From: Sipunculus nudus
Taxonomy: Eukaryota > Annelida > Sipuncula > Golfingiida > Sipunculidae
DNA: 64,000 nucleotides
Direction: 5' to 3'
Assembly: GCA_026874595.1 (NCBI GenBank)
Contig: CM049313.1
Location: forward strand, 69,992,659 to 70,056,658
The notes under the pieces are model-generated. The model was not told where the DNA came from. It ran no database searches and saw nothing but the letters and a program-made list of their open reading frames with translations. A program made the position numbers and the translations under genes. Positions 58,245-64,000 of this stretch are shown here, one piece after another. Each line of letters begins with the position of its first letter. Within the stretch, counting starts at the first letter, position 1.

Positions 58245-59590
58245 TGAACCAAAATACTTGGTTTTAATGAACCCATGATGCACCATAATTACATGTTAAT
58301 TGATCTTTTGATGCGCCAAAATAAAAAGTTAAATGATCCCTTGATCCACCAAAACAAAAAAAGTTAAATGATCCCTAGATGCACCAAAATAATAAGTTAA
58401 ATGATCCCTTGATGCACCAAAATAAAAAGTTAAATGATCCCTTGATCCACCAAAACAAAAAAATGTTAAATGATTCCTAGATGCACCAAAATAAAAAGTT
58501 AAATGATCCCTTGATGCACCAAAATAAAAAGGTTGAATGATCCCTTGATCCACCAAAACAAAAAAAGTTAAAAGATCCCTAGATGCACCAAAATAATAAG
58601 TTAAATGATCCCTTGATGCACCAAAATAAAAAGTTAAATGATCCCTTGATCCACCAAAACAAAAAAAGTTAAATGATCCCTAGATGCAACAAAATAATAA
58701 GTTGAATGATCCCTTGATCCACCAAAATAATAAGTTAAATGATCCCTTGATCCACCAAAATAATAAGTTAAATGATCCCTTGATGCCACAAAATAATAAG
58801 TTAAATGATCCCTTGATGCACCAAAACAAAAAAAGTTAAATGATCCCTTGATCCACCAAAATAATAAGTTAAATGATCCCTTGATGCCACAAAATAATAA
58901 GTTAAATGATCCCTTTATGCACCAAAACAAAAAAAGTTAAATCATCCCTAGATGCACCGAAATAATAAGTTAAATGATCCCTTGATGCACCAAATAACAA
59001 GTTAAATGATCCCTTGATCCACCAAAACAAACACAGTTAAATAATCCCTAGATCCACCAAAATAATAAGTTAAATGATCCCTTCATGCACCAAAATAACA
59101 AGTTAAATGATTCCTTCATGCACCAAAAAACAAGTTAAATGATCCCTTGATGCACCAAAAACACATGCTAAATGTTATGATGCCTTGATGCACCAAAATA
59201 AGAAGTTAATTGATCCCTTGATGCACCAAAAAAACAAGTTAAATGATTCCTTCATGCACCAAAAAACGTTAAATGATCCCTTAATGAACCAAAATAACAA
59301 GTTAATGATCCCTTCATGCACCAAACTAACATGTTAAATCATCTTTTAATATGCCAAAATAAAAAAAATAAATGATCCCTTGATCCACCAAAATAAAAAA
59401 TTAAATTATCCCTTGATGCACCAAAATAAAAAGTTAAATGATCCCTTGATGCACAAAAAAACATGTTAAATGTTATGATGCCTTGATGCACCAAAATAAG
59501 AAGTTAATTGATCCCTTCATGCACCATAATAACAAGTTAATTGATCCCTTCATGAACCAAATAACAAGTTAAATGATCCCTTGATGTACC
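58245..59590. repeat. About 35-bp minisatellite (GTTAAATGATCCCTTGATGC)
   Basis: Nearly 40 copies of GTTAAATGATCCCTTGATGC + ACCAAAATAAAA with length variation of 31-38 bp. Sub-variants CTAGATGC, TTGATCCACC and TTCATGC alternate in blocks. It starts about 20 bp after the exon candidate's splice donor region. Minus-strand ORFs of 75 and 98 codons are in-phase readings of the unit. The last units were carried into the 1.57-kb duplication. Confidence 0.9.
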
Positions 59591-61095
59591 GAAATAATGA
59601 GACTTTTCCTGTCAATGCATTGTTTTCAGCATGTGGTCAGCACATGATTGAAAAATTGAAATTACTTTGTTACGGGTGCCCTTTTATTTTGTGTGCAGCG
59701 GTCTTACTGATGATTGTTTTATTGTGCACACGCATGTACCATGTGTTGTTGGCATTATGTTTGTATGCCACGTATAACTTGTGTTGCACGCTCAGTTTAA
59801 TCCGTGCTGGTTGAACTCTCATTGTCATGCTAGCTTGGGGCTTTCTCACCTGGCTGTGCAAGGGCGGGCTCACATGTGGACCCTTTAATGTAGAGACACA
59901 GCGATGTTTTTAGCCAACCTATGAGCTTATGCGATGGCACAGTGTCATCCGTCAGCCATCCACCATCAGCCGTCTGCCATCCAGGGCTGGCTTTCCGCCG
60001 TCCATGGCTGTAAGTCAGAAACCATCGGAGCTAGCAGCTCCAAATTACAAGTAAGAATTAGTCACATGTGAAACTTGGTGCCCTGGAGCTTTTTATTTGG
60101 TATCTGCATTAATTTATATTTTATAGAGAAAAAGCTTCAAAACCACAGCTTCTAGACGTCTATACACATTGTTTAAATGCAGAATTCCCATATTATTGCA
60201 ACTTTATCTTTCAACTGTTTGAAAAACTCGGTTAGCATTTTAAGCGAATTGGGTTTATCATCAGGTCACATGTGAACTGCTGCGCCCTCATTTATGGTTG
60301 ACCTCTAACCGTTTACTCGCTGCCCAGCATCCATTTGTGTGTCTGTTTCCACACACAAACCCGCATATCTCAGGAACCATTTGACTGATCAGGCTAAAAA
60401 TTTTGCACAAATGTAGCCCTTTGATAGCTAAATAACATACACTAAAAATGGTGGCGCCACCTGCAACCATTTTTGCACAGCATCCATCTGTTCTTCTGCC
60501 TTGGCATAAAATCACTCATATTTCAGCAGTGGTTTGACATATCCACCTGAAATTTTGCAGGTTTATACATCCTGGAAAGCTTTCTCGATTTTATGACAGG
60601 TGGCGCCACCTTCATTCAGGTTTACTCTGCAGACATCCAAGCTCATATCTCGGAAACAGTTTGACCAAATGGGCCAAGATTTTGCATGTGTATAGATCTA
60701 TCATAGCTCTTCATCATAGGCAAAACTGATGGCGCCACCTGCAACCACTTATGCACAGCATCCATCTGTTTATCTGCCTTGGGATAAAATCACTCATATC
60801 TCAGAAGTGGATTGACTTATCCACCTGAAATTTTGCAGGTTAATACATCCTGGAAAGCTTTCTTGTTTTATGACAGGTGGAGCCACCTTCATTCAGGTTT
60901 ACTCTGCAGACATCCAAGCTCATATCTCGGAAACCATTGACTGATTGGGCCAAGATTTTGCATGTGTATAAATCTAACATAGCTCTTCATCATAGGCAAA
61001 ACTGGTGGTGCCACCTCCAACCACTTATGCACAGCGTCGATCTGTTCATCTGCCTTGGGATAAAATCACTCACATCTCAGAAGTGGATAGACTTA
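59531..61095. repeat. 1.57-kb tandem duplication, copy 1
   Basis: Near-identical to 61107-62671, offset exactly 1576. Contains the last two minisatellite units, about 320 bp of unassigned sequence and the left portion of B4. Visible differences are five substitutions at about 60118, 60176, 60190, 60198 and 60244. Copy 1 is joined to copy 2 by 11 bp (ACCTATGTGAT) found in neither flank. Confidence 0.9.
59591..59909. other. Unassigned sequence between minisatellite and B4
   Basis: Holds a 77-codon plus-strand ORF whose translation is hydrophobic and cysteine-rich (two possible membrane spans), and an antisense 67-codon ORF. Both are exactly duplicated at 61157-61485. No family is recognised; conservation between copies reflects recent duplication rather than selection. 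Confidence 0.4.
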
Positions 61096-63612
61096 ACCTA
61101 TGTGATAACAAGTTAATTGATCCCTTCATGAACCAAATAACAAGTTAAATGATCCCTTGATGTACCGAAATAATGAGACTTTTCCTGTCAATGCATTGTT
61201 TTCAGCATGTGGTCAGCACATGATTGAAAAATTGAAATTACTTTGTTACGGGTGCCCTTTTATTTTGTGTGCAGCGGTCTTACTGATGATTGTTTTATTG
61301 TGCACACGCATGTACCATGTGTTGTTGGCATTATGTTTGTATGCCACGTATAACTTGTGTTGCACGCTCAGTTTAATCCGTGCTGGTTGAACTCTCATTG
61401 TCATGCTAGCTTGGGGCTTTCTCACCTGGCTGTGCAAGGGCGGGCTCACATGTGGACCCTTTAATGTAGAGACACAGCGATGTTTTTAGCCAACCTATGA
61501 GCTTATGCGATGGCACAGTGTCATCCGTCAGCCATCCACCATCAGCCGTCTGCCATCCAGGGCTGGCTTTCCGCCGTCCATGGCTGTAAGTCAGAAACCA
61601 TCGGAGCTAGCAGCTCCAAATTACAAGTAAGAATTAGTCACATGTGAAACTTGGTGCCCTGGAGCTTTTTATTTGGTATCTGCATTAATTTAGATTTTAT
61701 AGAGAAAAAGCTTCAAAACCACAGCTTCTAGACGTCTATACACATTGTTTAGATGCAGAATTCCCAGATTATTGGAACTTTATCTTTCAACTGTTTGAAA
61801 AACTCGGTTAGCATTTTAAGTGAATTGGGTTTATCATCAGGTCACATGTGAACTGCTGCGCCCTCATTTATGGTTGACCTCTAACCGTTTACTCGCTGCC
61901 CAGCATCCATTTGTGTGTCTGTTTCCACACACAAACCCGCATATCTCAGGAACCATTTGACTGATCAGGCTAAAAATTTTGCACAAATGTAGCCCTTTGA
62001 TAGCTAAATAACATACACTAAAAATGGTGGCGCCACCTGCAACCATTTTTGCACAGCATCCATCTGTTCTTCTGCCTTGGCATAAAATCACTCATATTTC
62101 AGCAGTGGTTTGACATATCCACCTGAAATTTTGCAGGTTTATACATCCTGGAAAGCTTTCTCGATTTTATGACAGGTGGCGCCACCTTCATTCAGGTTTA
62201 CTCTGCAGACATCCAAGCTCATATCTCGGAAACAGTTTGACCAAATGGGCCAAGATTTTGCATGTGTATAGATCTATCATAGCTCTTCATCATAGGCAAA
62301 ACTGATGGCGCCACCTGCAACCACTTATGCACAGCATCCATCTGTTTATCTGCCTTGGGATAAAATCACTCATATCTCAGAAGTGGATTGACTTATCCAC
62401 CTGAAATTTTGCAGGTTAATACATCCTGGAAAGCTTTCTTGTTTTATGACAGGTGGAGCCACCTTCATTCAGGTTTACTCTGCAGACATCCAAGCTCATA
62501 TCTCGGAAACCATTGACTGATTGGGCCAAGATTTTGCATGTGTATAAATCTAACATAGCTCTTCATCATAGGCAAAACTGGTGGTGCCACCTCCAACCAC
62601 TTATGCACAGCGTCGATCTGTTCATCTGCCTTGGGATAAAATCACTCACATCTCAGAAGTGGATAGACTTATCCACCTGAAATTTTGCAGGTTTATACAA
62701 CCTGGACAGCTTTCTGGATTTTATGACAGGTGACACAACCTACATTCAAGTTTACTCTGCAGACATTCAAGCTCATATCTTGGGAACCATTTGACTGATT
62801 GGGCCAAAATTTTGCATGTGTATAGATCTCATATAGCTCTTCATCATAGGCAAAACAGGTGGTACCACCTGCAACCACTTATGCACAGCGTCGATCTGTT
62901 CATCTGCCTTAGGATAAAATCACTCATATCTCAGAAGTGGTTTGACTTATCCACCATAAATTTTGCAGGTTTATACATCCTTGACAGCCTTTTCAATTTT
63001 TATGACAGGTTGCGCCACATACATTCACGTTTACTCTGCAGACATCCAAGCTCATATCTCGGGAACCGTTTGACCGATTGGGCCAAAATTTTGCTTGTAT
63101 TTAGATCTCACATAGCTCTTAATCATAAGCAAAACTGGTGGTGCCACCTGCAACCTCTTTTGAACACTGTCCATCTGTTCATCTGCCTTGGGATAAAATC
63201 ACTCATATCTCAGCAGTGGTTTGACTTATCCACCTGAAATTTTGCCGGTTTATACATACTGGACAATTTTCTCGATTTTATGACAGGTGGCACCACCTAC
63301 ATTCACGTTTACACTGCAGACATCCATGCTAATATGCATCACACCTTACTCTATTCCCCTTGCCACTTAATCCATGCCTCCCTTCACCCGTCCCATTCTG
63401 ATTTCTGCAGATACAAAGTCGCTTGTTGGCTACCCATATTCTAGTTTTAAAATGTCCTAGTCTGAAACTTGCAGGTCTGAAATGTCCATTTTGCTTAAAT
63501 CATAATGACTAAGGTAGATATGCAAGACTTAAAAGGATCAATATTAAATTTTAAAAATAAACCTCCATTCATACTCCCAAACTTTGCACAGGCATTAGGC
63601 CTGTAGGCCTTG
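59910..63612 (+). mobile_element. Family B/A chimera B4, enlarged by the tandem duplication
   Basis: Left end TTAGCCAACCTATGAGC at 59910, and again at 61486 because of the duplication. Right end GCACAGGCATT, the AGGCCTGTAGGCCT hairpin, TG before TT at 63612. The original element is best represented by 61486-63612. It has the B3 junction (TTTTAAGTGAATTGGG into GGTCACATGTGAACTGC), several A units, the decayed A end near 63441 and the same about 170-bp tail as B3. Its right subterminal repeat has lost four bases (GGTTCGCATT reduced to GGCATT). Confidence 0.75.
61107..62671. repeat. 1.57-kb tandem duplication, copy 2
   Basis: Second copy of 59531-61095, continuing directly into the rest of B4, so it represents the original arrangement at its right end. 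The identity points to a very recent event, or to a haplotype or assembly duplication. Confidence 0.9.
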
Positions 63613-63626
63613 TTCTAGATGATTCC

Positions 63627-64000
63627 TGTAACGCATGTTTACTGTGTATTATGTTAGATTCTTTAGATTGATAAATAGAAGCTTCTCGGCTGGAGGTGAG
63701 AAGTTATAAATAGGGGGCTGTGTTTTAAAGCCGAGAGAGGGGTGAGAGAATATTCCAGCGGACACAGACATGTGTATGTCAGTTTGTGGGACCTATCCGA
63801 TTATCCAGTAATTTCAGGGATACCACTGTTACTAACTCTATACAATTTAATGCTGCCTGCCTCAAATTGACTTTCTGGATTGTTACAAGAGCTTTACATT
63901 AGACTGTTATTCTCCAAGAGAATTCGTGTGAACTGTTCGCCAGGTTTATACATTTTAAAGGACTTATCGCTGTGACAGTGGTGGTATCCAGTTACTGTGC
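63627..64000 (+). mobile_element. Possible LTR start or TATA promoter at the window edge
   Basis: Non-repetitive, GC-richer sequence beginning TGTAACGCATG shortly after the end of B4. It contains TATAAATA at 63705-63712 followed by GGGGGCTGTG and a purine-rich AGCCGAGAGAGGGGTGAGAG region. TG start, TATA box and transcribed-leader-like sequence resemble the 5' LTR of a retrotransposon. A host promoter is the alternative. No partner LTR or coding region is inside the window. Confidence 0.35.

Noticed and set aside
58329-58930. Minus-strand ORFs with repeated D-H-L-T / S-R-D-H peptides
   Set aside because: In-phase translation of the about 35-bp minisatellite. The unit length varies and the frame is not maintained across the array.
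59581-59814. 77-codon hydrophobic ORF, duplicated exactly at 61157
   Set aside because: Identity between copies is explained by the recent 1.57-kb duplication, the ORF overlaps the minisatellite edge, and no family is recognised.

Overview
The window reads as repeat-dominated nuclear DNA from an animal, most likely a marine invertebrate and plausibly a bivalve mollusc. The reasons are the AT-rich background, (TA)n and poly-C tracts, many minisatellites, a tRNA-derived SINE, a Ty3/Gypsy-type retrotransposon, and many non-autonomous rolling-circle-like elements carrying internal tandem repeats. The taxon is an inference. There is no prokaryotic gene layout and no complete host protein-coding gene. 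The only credible host-gene piece is a 216-bp phase 1-1 exon candidate on the + strand (58006-58221), so part of the window may be intronic.

Most of the DNA belongs to four recurring families, named here for convenience. Family A (10287-11941, 46184-47636, and 23651-36549 in reverse) has Helitron hallmarks: it starts with TC after A, ends with a hairpin (GTAGTCGCTTGTCGACTAC or a variant) followed by CTAG before T, and contains a 280-bp dimeric tandem repeat. Families B (13314-17030, 19086-23059, 52914-57303, 59910-63612), C (3615-5502, 24703-27017, 33755-36260, 43638-45587, 5' end at 48175) and D (7960-8947, 52489-57420) appear Helentron-like: B and C have subterminal inverted repeats, most 3' ends carry a hairpin followed by CTTG, and the ends fit insertion between two Ts. 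No Rep/helicase ORF was seen, so all look non-autonomous. A, B, C and D share a degenerate internal module of roughly 130-150 bp, although their ends differ.

Layout: 1-7960 holds an old local duplication, TA tracts and C1 inside one copy of a second duplication. 7960-13313 holds D1, a palindrome cluster and A1. 13170-17290 is a LINE remnant split by B1. 19086-23059 is B2. 23651-36549 is a nest: reversed A2 was hit by an LTR retrotransposon (23955-32906, 5-bp target duplication GGTGG) and by C3, and the retrotransposon was itself hit by C2, a tRNA-SINE and a GC-rich TIR element. 37995-38655 is a hAT-like element. 41840-42740 is a ~40-bp minisatellite. 43638-50040 holds C4, A4 and C5. 50740-57870 is a 34-bp minisatellite split by D2, which is split by B3, which carries a captured A body. 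58006-58221 is the exon candidate and 58245-59590 a ~35-bp minisatellite. 59531-62671 is a near-identical 1.57-kb tandem duplication. The right edge (63627-64000) looks like the start of an LTR or other TATA promoter.

The interest lies in how the elements interact: repeated nesting that gives an insertion order, modules shared across families, insertions with two 5' ends and one 3' end, a B/A chimera present at two loci, and internal arrays carrying regularly spaced palindromes or nuclear-receptor-like DR1 motifs.
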